Below are positions 1 through 6,683 of a DNA stretch of 6,806 nt, piece by piece. Both the position numbers and the translations under genes were made by a program. Source of the stretch: Firmicutes bacterium UBA5499 (lineage in GTDB: Bacteria > Bacillota > DTU084); contig DIPB01000063.1 in the NCBI GenBank assembly GCA_002426275.1, positions 10,290 to 17,095 of the forward strand. Direction: 5' to 3'. The notes under the pieces were generated by a model. It did no database searches, was not told where the DNA came from, and saw only the letters and a list, made by a program, of their open reading frames with translations. Within the stretch, counting starts at the first letter, position 1, and each line of letters opens with the position of its first letter.

Positions 1-306
1 GGCAGTGGTGAAATCTAAAAAATCGTCCACCACCACTAATGAGCCGACGTCCAGACTTTTCTTGAGGCTGCCCACCGCGAAGGTGGCGATCACTGCTTCC
101 ACCCCAGCTTTCTTCAGCGCCCAAATATTTGCCCGGTAATTGATCTTGTGCGGAGGAAGCCGGTGTTCGCTACCATGACGTCCCAAAAAAAATAATTCTT
201 CCCGTCTGGAAAGCAAAACAGGGCCGAACGGCGTGGCAACCTCTTGGATTGTCGCCTCCCCGGCCCCCGTTTCCATGCCAGTCCCGCCAATTACGGCTAA
301 GCTCAA
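1..306 (-). CDS. mtnP: 5'-methylthioadenosine phosphorylase family protein, N-terminal part (cut by window edge)
   Basis: Enzymes of this family split methylthioadenosine with phosphate into a purine base and 5-methylthioribose-1-phosphate in the cytoplasm, recycling purine and methionine. The first 102 codons are visible and the gene continues past base 1. Recognisable are the phosphate-binding loop GGTG (residues 7-10), GRHG (42-45), [10 protein letters not shown] (51-60) followed by [14 protein letters not shown] (77-81) and the segment VVDDFLDFT near 92-100. All match the MTAP branch of nucleoside phosphorylase family 2. I chose the TTG at 304-306 because GGAGG lies 7 bases upstream and the protein then begins [10 protein letters not shown], as expected; no ATG or GTG fits. 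The stretch between GGTG and GRHG (31 residues) seems short compared with relatives I remember. It follows aspB after 2 bases and is probably translationally coupled. Related enzymes prefer methylthioinosine or purine nucleosides, and the substrate-deciding C-terminal half is missing, so specificity is open. Confidence 0.9.
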   Translation of the reverse strand, partial: MSLAVIGGTGMETGAGEATIQEVATPFGPVLLSRREELFFLGRHGSEHRLPPHKINYRANIWALKKAGVEAVIATFAVGSLKKSLDVGSLVVVDDFLDFTTA

Positions 307-308
307 CG

Positions 309-1481
309 CTATCCCTCCAGCTGAACCACAAACTCGCCGATTCTGGAAAGTCCCTTCTGAATTTGTTCTCTGCTTGTGGCGTAAGAAAGCCGCAAATGAT
401 TGGGCATGCCAAAGCCTCCGCCCGGCACAGTCGCCACTTTCGCTCGATCCAAAAGCAGGGCCGCAAACGTGTCCGCATCCTCAATGACGGTCTGGCCATA
501 ATTTTTGCCCAGCAGCGGAGAAATATCCACAAACAGATAAAACGCTCCCTGGGGCTTTATATAGCTGAGAGCTGAAATTCCATCTGTCAGCCGGCAAATC
601 AAATCGCGGCGAACCTCAAACTCCAGGCGCATTTGCTCGACAGGATCCTGGCTGCCTTCCAGCGCAGCCAGCGCCCCCCACTGAGCGAAACTCGTGGGAT
701 TAGAGGTGCTTTGGCTCTGCAGGCTCCCCATGGCTTTGGCGATCTCAGGGGGCGCCACAGCCCAGCCGATGCGCCAGCCTGTCATGGCATATTTTTTGCT
801 CACTCCATTGATCACCACAGTGCGCTCCCGGAGCTGGGGAAAAAGCTTGACGAGGCTAAGCGCCTCAAGCCCGTCGTAAGTGAGAGCCTGATAGATCTCG
901 TCGCTGATAATGAACAGGTCGTGCCTTTGGGCAACCTCGGCGATGGCAGCCAGCTGCTCTCGGCTGTAGACGACGCCGGAAGGATTGGAGGGGCTGTTCA
1001 AAACTAAGCCCCTGGTTTTGGGAGTAACCGCTCTTTCCCAAGCGGCCGCATCCGACCTCAGATCTTCCCTGCAGTCTACAAAAACGCTCTTGCCGCCGGC
1101 CAAGGCCACTTGCTCCGGATAACTCACCCAATAGGGCTTGGGGATTAACACCTCGTCTCCTGGATCCAGCAGCACTTGAAATGCGTTGTAGAGGGCGTGC
1201 TTAGCCCCGCAACTGATCACCACCTGATTAGGCTCTGCGGCAAGCTCCGCGGCTACGGCAGCCCGCAGCTTTTTGATGCCGCTTACAGGCGTATATCGTG
1301 TCTCTCCCCGTTCCATGGCAGCGCGGGCTGCCTGCACTATATGATCCGGCGTGGAGAAATCAGGCTCTCCCGCGCCAAAGCTCACTAGATCTTCGCCCTG
1401 GCTTTTCAGTTCCTTAGCCCTGCTGGTGATGGCCAGCGTGGATGAAGGCTGAATGCCAAGGGCCTTTTGACTCAATCTCAT
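309..1481 (-). CDS. aspB: Class I/II PLP aminotransferase, AspB-type aspartate aminotransferase
   Basis: The predicted activity is transfer of the amino group between aspartate and 2-oxoglutarate, giving oxaloacetate and glutamate, in the cytoplasm with pyridoxal phosphate. The 390-residue length fits Firmicute AspB enzymes of about 390 residues. Fold type I motifs are in order: SFGAGEPD (34-41), the NSPSNPSG turn (162-169), SDEIY with the PLP-contacting Asp194 and Tyr197, the PLP lysine Lys229 in [16 protein letters not shown] with Arg237, STSNPTS near 258-264, and LRLSYA with the substrate-carboxylate arginine Arg364. Two ATGs compete: 1490 lies only 2 bases after AGGAGG, while 1481 lies 11 bases after it and gives the family-typical MRLSQKA start, so I prefer 1481. 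It is first in a two-gene run with mtnP and is preceded by a long leader region. Other substrates, such as the keto acid of methionine salvage or aromatic or prephenate-type acids, cannot be excluded from sequence. Confidence 0.92.
   Translation of the reverse strand: MRLSQKALGIQPSSTLAITSRAKELKSQGEDLVSFGAGEPDFSTPDHIVQAARAAMERGETRYTPVSGIKKLRAAVAAELAAEPNQVVISCGAKHALYNAFQVLLDPGDEVLIPKPYWVSYPEQVALAGGKSVFVDCREDLRSDAAAWERAVTPKTRGLVLNSPSNPSGVVYSREQLAAIAEVAQRHDLFIISDEIYQALTYDGLEALSLVKLFPQLRERTVVINGVSKKYAMTGWRIGWAVAPPEIAKAMGSLQSQSTSNPTSFAQWGALAALEGSQDPVEQMRLEFEVRRDLICRLTDGISALSYIKPQGAFYLFVDISPLLGKNYGQTVIEDADTFAALLLDRAKVATVPGGGFGMPNHLRLSYATSREQIQKGLSRIGEFVVQLEG
313..318 (-). promoter_or_regulatory. Ribosome binding site of mtnP, inside the end of aspB
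   Basis: GGAGGG is formed by the last sense codons of aspB (CTG GAG GGA TAG). It sits 7 bases before the TTG at 306 and supports that non-ATG start. Because the site lies within translated aspB sequence, mtnP initiation is probably coupled to ribosomes finishing aspB. Confidence 0.75.
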
Positions 1482-1492
1482 CTTTTTCATTT

Positions 1493-1498
1493 CCTCCT
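1493..1498 (-). promoter_or_regulatory. Ribosome binding site of aspB (decides between two ATGs)
   Basis: A perfect AGGAGG on the minus strand. It is 2 bases from the ATG at 1490, which is too close for normal initiation, and 11 bases from the ATG at 1481, which is at the long end of the usable range. The position favours 1481, but neither spacing is ideal. Confidence 0.7.
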
Positions 1499-1556
1499 GG
1501 AAGCAATTTCCTTCAATATTTCTGTGAATTGCAGATGAGATCCTGCTTTGCCGCCA

Positions 1557-1578
1557 GAAGTATTATGTATACCACTTC
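1557..1578. promoter_or_regulatory. 22-base imperfect palindrome upstream of aspB, candidate operator or hairpin
   Basis: The arms GAAGTATTAT (1557-1566) and ATACCACTTC (1569-1578) flank a 2-base centre and match in 8 of 10 paired positions. A GTATAC core lies within it on the right. It begins about 75 bases upstream of the aspB start codon. Symmetry of this size suits a dimeric repressor site (GTATAC-centred sites are common for GntR-type regulators) or an RNA hairpin. The TGGTATACA on the minus strand also loosely resembles an extended -10 box without a matching -35. No regulator is identified. Confidence 0.35.
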
Positions 1579-1616
1579 GTCCCCGGTTTCCGCGCCTGCC
1601 GATCTGCTTTTCGCAA

Positions 1617-1637
1617 AGCCCCCTCTCGTCGGGGGCT
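1617..1637 (-). other. GC-rich hairpin in the aspB leader
   Basis: On the minus strand AGCCCCC and GGGGGCT form a perfect 7-base-pair stem around a 7-base loop (GACGAGA). The 3' side continues TTTGCG rather than into a run of T, so it does not look like a functional intrinsic terminator. It may be a structural element of a 5' leader RNA. The 3' arm overlaps a GCTTTGC segment that could pair with GCAAAGC (minus-strand sense of 1545-1551) instead, giving two mutually exclusive folds. Confidence 0.4.
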
Positions 1638-1829
1638 GCTTCGCGCCAGCTCCGATTGGCCGTAGGTATCAATTGATTAATTCATCTTTCGGCATTGCAC
1701 TGCTGATCAGGCAAAGGCAGCAATATCGATGCAGATTGAAAATCTAATGAAAAGTTCTTCTTTCTTTTGTTAACAATCCTCCGACACCTTCGAAGCTAAT
1801 TTCCTAAGGGCTTAATTATCGGCACTTCT

Positions 1830-2073
1830 CTAACCGAAACTAATATCCTCCGAATTAGCATGCCTTTTATTATCTGGATGAATACGTCCCTTTTTTAATT
1901 TTCTCAATTTTAAAAATAACTCTTGAACATCAGACGCAATATCATAGCTTTTTACATACCAAAAACCGCTTTATCCAGACAATGTAATCCCGGGAAAAAG
2001 CACTCCACAACTCATCGACGATCCGATTTATTTTCTCCAGCTTCAATAGTGATGAATGGTGGATTGTCGTCAC
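1830..2073 (-). pseudogene. Possible frameshifted small ORF, faintly resembling sigma-70 region 2
   Basis: A GTG at 2073 opens a 43-codon frame ending in a TGA at 1942. The next frame, open from 1970 to a TAG at 1830, continues with protein-like sequence. Removing one base from the A5 run at 1949-1953 would join them into an ORF of about 80 residues. The joined product would contain VDELWSAFSRDYIVWIKR followed by YDIASDVQELFLKLRK. The segment D-x-ASDVQELFLKL recalls the DAEDLVQEVFLKL helix of sigma factor region 2.2, but the rest does not clearly fit that family and no region 4 is visible. No good ribosome binding site precedes the GTG. The frame lies in AT-rich sequence unlike its neighbours. 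It could be a decayed gene, a sequencing error, or chance; I give it low weight. Confidence 0.25.
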
Positions 2074-2121
2074 TAGCAACAGCTATTTTAAATATTTTCA
2101 TAAATTTGCATTCCCCACGCG

Positions 2122-2159
2122 CCAGCCTTGCCCAGGGCTGCCTTGCTGAGCGAGGCTGG
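2122..2159. repeat. GC-rich imperfect palindrome just downstream of purD
   Basis: CCAGCCTTGC (2122-2131) faces GCGAGGCTGG (2150-2159), nine of ten positions complementary plus one G-U possible in plus-strand RNA. The 18-base loop contains a second copy of GCCTTGC (2140-2146), which can pair instead with GCGAGGC (2150-2156) around a UGA triloop. It stands out sharply against the AT-rich sequence on its left. It lies about 50 bases after the purD stop, where an operon terminator would be expected, but no T run follows on the minus strand. It may be a REP-like element, an RNA 3'-end stabiliser, or a weak terminator. Confidence 0.45.
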
Positions 2160-2211
2160 GGTCCTAAATTAATCTTTCAATCAATTTTCGGGAGCATCCA
2201 TTTGGCTGCGA

Positions 2212-3465
2212 TTATTTAGTCAGCGCCCGCCAGCCGATATCCGGACGGAAGTAGGCGCCTGCGAAGGAAATTTTGCCCAATAGTTCATAGGCCTCCCTTT
2301 GGGCGCAGGCCAGATCATCGCCTCTGCCCACAGCCGTCAGCACCCTGCCGGACGAGGTTAGCAGCTGTCCGTCTTTTTCTTGGGTGCCGCTGTGGAAAAC
2401 CAGGCCTCCAGGCTGGGGCAGGCCGAGGATGGGATAGCCCGTCTTATACTCTTCGGGATAGCCGCCGGAGGCCAGCACCACGCCCAAGGTCGCCCTGCTG
2501 TCCCAGGTTAATTCGATTTCGTCCAGCTTCCCCTCTACAGTGGCCTGACAAATGGCTGCCAGATCCGTGACCAGCCGCGGCAGCACCACCTGCGCTTCGG
2601 GATCGCCGAAGCGGCAGTTGAACTCCACCACCTTCGGCCGGTTTTCATGGATCATCAGGCCTGCGTAGATTACGCCCCTGTAGTCTATGCCTTCCGCTCT
2701 GAGTCCCGCCAGGAGGGGCAGGAAAATCTCATTATAAGCCCGTTCATACACCTCCGCCGTGACCGCAGGCACCGGCGAGTAGGCGCCCATCCCGCCGGTA
2801 TTGGGCCCTTGCTCTCCTTTGCCAGCCCGTTTATGATCCTGGGCCGGCACCATGGGCAGCACAGTCTTGCCGTCCGTAAAGGCCATGACTGTGGCCTCTT
2901 CCCCAGGCAGGAACTCTTCCAGCACCACTCTGCTGCCTGCCTGTCCGAAGCGGCCGGCCTGAAAGATCTCAGCCAGCGCCTCTTTAGCCTCTTGGTAGCT
3001 TTGAGCAACCACTACCCCTTTGCCCGCGGCAAGACCGTCGGCTTTCACAACCGGAGGTCTGGAAAATTTCTCCACAGCCGCCAGCGCAGTCTGGTAGTCG
3101 TCGGCCACCTGGTATTGGGCTGTGGGGATCTTATACTTCCGGCAAAGCTCCTTGGCAAAGCTCTTGCTGCTCTCAAGCCGCGCTGCTTGCCGATTGGGGC
3201 CGAAGACCGCAAGTCCGTAGCGAGCGAAAACGTCGGCAATGCCGGCTGCAAGATATGCTTCAGGGCCCACCACTGTGAGATCGATGGCCTTCTGACGGGC
3301 GAAGGCCGCCAGAGGCTCTATCTCCTCTAGATGCACGCACTCGGCAAGGGCGCCGATGCCGGGATTGCCAGGAGCGGCGTACAGTTCGGTCACTTGGCTG
3401 CTCTGAGAAAGTTTCCAGGCCAGAGCGTGCTCTCTGCCTCCTCCTCCAACCACTAACACTTTCAT
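2212..3465 (-). CDS. purD: Phosphoribosylamine-glycine ligase (GAR synthetase)
   Basis: Catalyses the second step of purine synthesis: ATP-dependent joining of glycine to 5-phosphoribosylamine to give GAR, in the cytoplasm. The 417 residues match monofunctional bacterial PurD of about 420. The N-terminal domain opens with KVLVVGGGGREHALAWKL (residues 2-19) and has VVGPEAYLAAG (65-75) and FGPNRQAARLESSKSFAK (88-105). The ATP-grasp domain shows VVKADGLAAGKGVVVA (139-154), EEFLPGEEATVMAF (183-196), the QDHKRAGKGEQGPNTGGMG signature (209-227) and the metal/ATP site EFNCRFGDPEAQ (281-292). The usual FDGD-like stretch after KRA reads GKGE here, a small variation. The ATG at 3465 follows AGGGG by 7 bases, and that site abuts the purH stop, leaving 12 bases between the genes. 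It is the last gene of the pur cluster; no strong intrinsic terminator follows. Confidence 0.98.
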   Translation of the reverse strand: MKVLVVGGGGREHALAWKLSQSSQVTELYAAPGNPGIGALAECVHLEEIEPLAAFARQKAIDLTVVGPEAYLAAGIADVFARYGLAVFGPNRQAARLESSKSFAKELCRKYKIPTAQYQVADDYQTALAAVEKFSRPPVVKADGLAAGKGVVVAQSYQEAKEALAEIFQAGRFGQAGSRVVLEEFLPGEEATVMAFTDGKTVLPMVPAQDHKRAGKGEQGPNTGGMGAYSPVPAVTAEVYERAYNEIFLPLLAGLRAEGIDYRGVIYAGLMIHENRPKVVEFNCRFGDPEAQVVLPRLVTDLAAICQATVEGKLDEIELTWDSRATLGVVLASGGYPEEYKTGYPILGLPQPGGLVFHSGTQEKDGQLLTSSGRVLTAVGRGDDLACAQREAYELLGKISFAGAYFRPDIGWRALTK

Positions 3466-3477
3466 CGCAGTACCCCT

Positions 3478-5040
3478 TTAGTGCTTAAAATGGCGAACGC
3501 CGGTAAAGACCATGGCCAGCTTGCGCTCATCTGCCATTTTAATAGATTCCTCATCGCGGATGGAGCCTCCCGGCTGAATGATGGCCGCGACTCCTGCGCC
3601 GCTTGCGGCCTCCACCACGTCGGAGAACGGGAAAAAGGCGTCGGAGGCCAAAACGGAGTTTTCAGCCTTCTGGCCCGCCGCGGAGACGGCTATGCGCGCG
3701 GCGTCGATTCTGTTCATCTGGCCTGCCCCCACTCCCACCGTGGCCAAATCGCGGGCCAAGACGATGGCGTTAGACTTCACGTGCTTCACAACCTTCCAGG
3801 CGAAAAGCAGCTGCTCCCACTGCTGGTCTGTGGGGGTCCGTTTGGTGACCACCTGCAGCTGATCCGGAAGCAGATCGATCTGGTCCCGCTCCTGCATCAG
3901 TAACCCGCCGCTGACTTTCTTCAAGTCGGAACTGTAGATGCCGGAGCCTGTCTTTTGCTTGGCGCCTAAAGCCGGCAAAGCCAACAGGCGCAAGTTTTTC
4001 TTGCGGGTGAGGATGGTCAGGGCCTCGGGGGAGAATTCCGGAGCCACGACGATCTCCAGGAAGATCTTGCCCAGCTCTCCAGCGGTGGCCGCGTCCACGG
4101 GCCTGTTCAAGGCCACAATGCCTCCGAAAATGGAAACCGGATCCGCCTGGTATGCGGCCAGGTAAGCTTCGTAAATGTTTCTGCGGGTGGCCACGCCGCA
4201 GGGATTCGTGTGTTTCACCGCCACTGCCGTGGGTTCCGAAAACTCCGCCAAAAGCGCGATGGCGCCATTGGCGTCATTGATATTATTAAACGAAAGCTCC
4301 TTGCCGTGCAGTTGCTGCGCTAAAGCCAACGAAAGGGGCTCGGGAGCAGTTTCTCTGTAAAAGGCGGCTTTCTGGTGGGGATTTTCCCCGTAGCGCAGGT
4401 CGCTGACCTTTTCATACTGCAAAAAGAGAGTTTCGGGATATTCTTCCTGCGGCTGAACCTGAGCTGTAAGGTAGGAGGCGATCACAGAATCGTAGCCTGC
4501 GGTATGCACAAAAGCCTCTTTGGCTAAGGCAAGGCGCTGCGCGTCTTCGAGCTGTCCCCTTTCCCTGAGGACCTGGAGCACCTGCTTGTAACGGCCGGGA
4601 TTCACCACCACGGCGGTGAACTTCCAATTTTTCGCCGCAGCCCGCACCATGGTGGGCCCTCCGATATCGATCTGCTCTATGGCCTCGTCCAAGGTCACGC
4701 CTTCTTTGGCGATGGTCTGGGCGAAGGGATAAAGATTCACCACGATCAAATCCAAAGGCAGGATCTGGTGTTCCTTCATCTGGGCAAGGTGCGCCGGCAG
4801 ATCCCGTCTGGCCAGAATGCCGCCGGCAATTTTCGGATGCAGGGTTTTGACCCTGCCGTCTAGAATCTCGGGGAAACCCGTGAGCTCAGAGACTGATTTC
4901 ACAGGCACGCCGGCCGCTGCCAAGGCTTTTTGCGTTCCGCCTGTGGAATACAGCTCAATCCCCAGTTCGGACAGGCCGGAAGCGAACTCCACGACGCCGG
5001 TTTTGTCTGAAACGCTGATCAGGGCACGACTAACTTTCAT
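3478..5040 (-). CDS. purH: Bifunctional AICAR transformylase / IMP cyclohydrolase
   Basis: Performs the last two steps of IMP synthesis: formylation of AICAR with 10-formyltetrahydrofolate to FAICAR, then ring closure to IMP, in the cytoplasm. The length of 520 residues is normal for the fused enzyme. The N-terminal MGS-like cyclohydrolase domain (about 1-150) has [15 protein letters not shown] (6-20), STGGTQKAL (32-40), [19 protein letters not shown] (61-79) and [15 protein letters not shown] (124-138). The transformylase domain (about 200-520) has [10 protein letters not shown] (214-223), [10 protein letters not shown] (251-260), the catalytic Lys276-His277 in [24 protein letters not shown] (414-427), FFPFSD (469-474) and a C-terminal [20 protein letters not shown] region (489-498). 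The ATG at 5040 has an AGGAGG copy 6 bases upstream inside the end of purN, with which it overlaps by 11 bases. Nothing is missing or frameshifted. Confidence 0.98.
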   Translation of the reverse strand: MKVSRALISVSDKTGVVEFASGLSELGIELYSTGGTQKALAAAGVPVKSVSELTGFPEILDGRVKTLHPKIAGGILARRDLPAHLAQMKEHQILPLDLIVVNLYPFAQTIAKEGVTLDEAIEQIDIGGPTMVRAAAKNWKFTAVVVNPGRYKQVLQVLRERGQLEDAQRLALAKEAFVHTAGYDSVIASYLTAQVQPQEEYPETLFLQYEKVSDLRYGENPHQKAAFYRETAPEPLSLALAQQLHGKELSFNNINDANGAIALLAEFSEPTAVAVKHTNPCGVATRRNIYEAYLAAYQADPVSIFGGIVALNRPVDAATAGELGKIFLEIVVAPEFSPEALTILTRKKNLRLLALPALGAKQKTGSGIYSSDLKKVSGGLLMQERDQIDLLPDQLQVVTKRTPTDQQWEQLLFAWKVVKHVKSNAIVLARDLATVGVGAGQMNRIDAARIAVSAAGQKAENSVLASDAFFPFSDVVEAASGAGVAAIIQPGGSIRDEESIKMADERKLAMVFTGVRHFKH

Positions 5041-5659
5041 TTTTCTCCTCCTCCTGGATGATTACCTTTCTTCCCCGAATGGAGAGCCTGCCGGCTGCAT
5101 AGAGGGAAACCGCCTCCGGATAGAGGCGGTGTTCTTGCACTAAAATCCGCGCTGCCAATTCTTCCGGCGAGTCCGTGGGAAGCACAGGCACCGTAGCCTG
5201 CAAAATGACCGGACCGCTGTCCATTCCCTGATCCACGAAATGCACTGTGCAGCCTGAGACCCTCACCCCGTAATCCACAGCCTGCCTCTGGGCTTCCAGG
5301 CCTGGAAAACTTGGCAAAAGCGCGGGGTGAATGTTCATGATTCTGCCCGGAAACTGCGCCACAAAGTCAGCGGAGAGGAGCCGCATGAACCCTGCCAGGA
5401 CCACAAGCTCCACCTTCGCCTCTTGCAGGGCAGCGGCCAAGGCTGCTTCGAATTGGCGTTTGCTTTCATACTGAGCCCGCAAGATGGGCAAAGCTTTGAT
5501 GCCGGCGCGTCTGGCCCGTTCCAGGGCCGGAGCCTGACCGTGGTCCGAGATTACCACTTTGATCTGGCCGGCGATCTCGCCTCTGTCGATGGCTGCCATG
5601 ATGGCCGCCAAATTGCTGCCCCGGCCGGAGGCCAAAACTCCTATGGCCAGCTTAGACAA
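5030..5659 (-). CDS. purN: Phosphoribosylglycinamide formyltransferase (GAR transformylase), folate-dependent
   Basis: Transfers the formyl group of 10-formyltetrahydrofolate to GAR, giving FGAR, step three of purine synthesis. With the chosen start it has 209 residues, close to the family's roughly 190-215. Visible are the phosphate loop SGRGSNL (11-17), AGFMRLLS (89-96), [12 protein letters not shown] (109-120) with catalytic Asn109 and His111, and [18 protein letters not shown] (135-152) with catalytic Asp147. The 36-residue spacing from His111 to Asp147 equals that between His108 and Asp144 of the E. coli enzyme. Start choice: TTG at 5659 has GAGG 8 bases upstream and gives the typical [15 protein letters not shown] at 5665 (GGAG 9 bases upstream) and ATG at 5701 (50-base overlap with purM, weak ribosome site) are alternatives in the same frame. 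It overlaps the end of purM by 8 bases and purH by 11, consistent with translational coupling. Confidence 0.96.
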   Translation of the reverse strand: MSKLAIGVLASGRGSNLAAIMAAIDRGEIAGQIKVVISDHGQAPALERARRAGIKALPILRAQYESKRQFEAALAAALQEAKVELVVLAGFMRLLSADFVAQFPGRIMNIHPALLPSFPGLEAQRQAVDYGVRVSGCTVHFVDQGMDSGPVILQATVPVLPTDSPEELAARILVQEHRLYPEAVSLYAAGRLSIRGRKVIIQEEEKNES

Positions 5660-6683
5660 ATTCAACGCCTCGCTCTCCGGCCACGCACCGGCCGATCTCA
5701 TAGGCGCGCTGTCCCAGCTCAGTCAGGAGCTTGCATACTCCTTCCGCTTGCTCAGCCGGCACGATCAGGGCCATGGCGATGCCCATATTGAAAGTATTAT
5801 ACATCTCTTCCTGAGAAATATTTCCCAGCTCAGCCAAGAGAGCGAAGACGGGCAGCACAGGCCAGGAACCCAGTTTAATCCGGGCGCGGACGCCGGTCGA
5901 CATGGCCCTGGGGAGATTTTCCGGCAGTCCCCCGCCTGAGATATTGGCGATGCCGTGCAGGCTGAAGTTTCTTTTCAGCTGGCCGATCTCCCGGGCGTAA
6001 ATGCCGGTGGGCTTCAAAAGCTCCGCCGCTAAGGTGCAGCCCAAGGCGGGATCCACATGCTCAATGGACCAGCCTGCGCGCTGAAAAAAGACGTGGCGGA
6101 CCAAGGAAAAGCCGCTGGACTGCAGTCCCGTGGACCCGATGCCGATGATTTTGTCTCCCACTTCCACTTTGCTGCCGTCGATGAGCTGCTCCCGCTCCAC
6201 CACGCCCACGGCGAATCCGGCCAGATCGTACTCATCCGGCGGGTAAAAACCCGGCATCTCTGCGGTTTCGCCGCCGATGAGAGCGCAGCCCGCCTGCCTG
6301 CAGCCCGCAGCCACGCCTTCCACGATCTGAGCCGCCCGCCCGGGGTCGAGCTTGCCCACAGCCAGATAGTCCAGGAAAAACAGCGGTTCCGCTCCCTGAC
6401 AGATGATATCGTTGACGCAGTAAGCCACCAAGTCCAGACCCACGGTATCGTGCTTATCCGCCATAAAAGCCAGCTTCAGCTTGGTACCCACCCCGTCGGT
6501 GCCTGAGACCAGCACGGGATCCTTATATTTGCCCAAAGCGAACAAACCGCCGAAGCTTCCCAAATCGCCTAATACTTCCGGCCGGTAGGTGCTCTGAGCA
6601 GCGGCTTTGATTTTGCTCACCAGCTTGTAGCCGGCGTGGATATCGACTCCGGCCTCTTTATATGTGGCCCCGTTATTCCCCAT
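5652..6683 (-). CDS. purM: Phosphoribosylformylglycinamidine cyclo-ligase (AIR synthetase)
   Basis: Closes the imidazole ring: ATP-dependent conversion of FGAM to AIR, step five of purine synthesis. The 343 residues agree with the family's roughly 345. Signatures are YKEAGVDI (8-15), GGLFAL (45-50), SGTDGVGTKLKLA (60-72, nucleotide-binding), LVAYCVNDIICQGAEPLFFL (85-104), GGETAEMPG (137-145), LAGFAVG (154-160), GIGSTGLQSSGFSLVR (181-196), ISGGGLPENLPR (248-259) and FNMGIAM (298-304), covering both halves of the PurM/ThiL-type fold. The ATG at 6683 is chosen because AGGAGG lies 9 bases upstream and the protein then begins at the normal point. An in-frame TTG at 6704 is upstream of that site and would add seven odd basic residues. 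It overlaps the 3' end of purF by 11 bases. Confidence 0.98.
   Translation of the reverse strand: MGNNGATYKEAGVDIHAGYKLVSKIKAAAQSTYRPEVLGDLGSFGGLFALGKYKDPVLVSGTDGVGTKLKLAFMADKHDTVGLDLVAYCVNDIICQGAEPLFFLDYLAVGKLDPGRAAQIVEGVAAGCRQAGCALIGGETAEMPGFYPPDEYDLAGFAVGVVEREQLIDGSKVEVGDKIIGIGSTGLQSSGFSLVRHVFFQRAGWSIEHVDPALGCTLAAELLKPTGIYAREIGQLKRNFSLHGIANISGGGLPENLPRAMSTGVRARIKLGSWPVLPVFALLAELGNISQEEMYNTFNMGIAMALIVPAEQAEGVCKLLTELGQRAYEIGRCVAGERGVEFV

Larger units (their letters stand above)
1482..2211. other. 730-base intergenic region between purD and aspB
   Basis: No intact gene is convincing here. Reading toward aspB, it starts with a GC-rich palindrome after purD. A block of about 35% GC follows (1741-2100) with broken minus-strand reading frames. 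The last part, about 1500-1740, has a more mixed composition and several inverted repeats; it probably carries the promoter and leader of aspB-mtnP. Small perfect palindromes include ATCAATTGAT (1668-1677) and TTGTTAACAA (1767-1776). A bulged hairpin can form from ATTGC/GCAAT (1694-1698 with 1720-1724) and TGC/GCA (1701-1703 with 1717-1719). I looked for S-box, T-box, purine and GEMM riboswitch signatures by eye and recognised none. No sigma-A promoter with two good boxes was found. Confidence 0.7.

Noticed and set aside
1487..1672. 61-codon minus-strand ORF directly ahead of aspB, possible leader peptide
   Set aside because: Low-complexity basic composition rich in R and G, no recognisable domain, no clear ribosome site, and it crosses the GC hairpin; probably an accidental open frame.
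1491..1740. Known riboswitch upstream of aspB (S-box, T-box, purine, GEMM)
   Set aside because: None of the conserved core sequences of these classes could be found by eye on the minus strand; a covariance-model scan would be decisive.
1442..1747. 101-codon plus-strand ORF starting inside aspB
   Set aside because: It begins antisense to aspB, has no ribosome site and no recognisable family features.
1876..1896. Plus-strand terminator-like signal: GGATG/CGTCC stem with AATA loop followed by C and six T
   Set aside because: The stem is only 5 base pairs with one G-U pair, and there is no plus-strand gene upstream for it to terminate.
2012..2101. A 29-codon minus-strand frame starting MKIFKIAVASDDN, recalling the N-terminus of NifX/NifB-associated iron-molybdenum cofactor proteins
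   Set aside because: Only about seven residues look alike, the frame ends after 29 codons and none of the family's later histidine-containing motif is present; most likely chance.
2647..3330. Long plus-strand open frame of 227 codons opposite purD
   Set aside because: It is antisense to strongly conserved purD codons; such shadow frames are common in GC-rich genes and its sequence has no family features.
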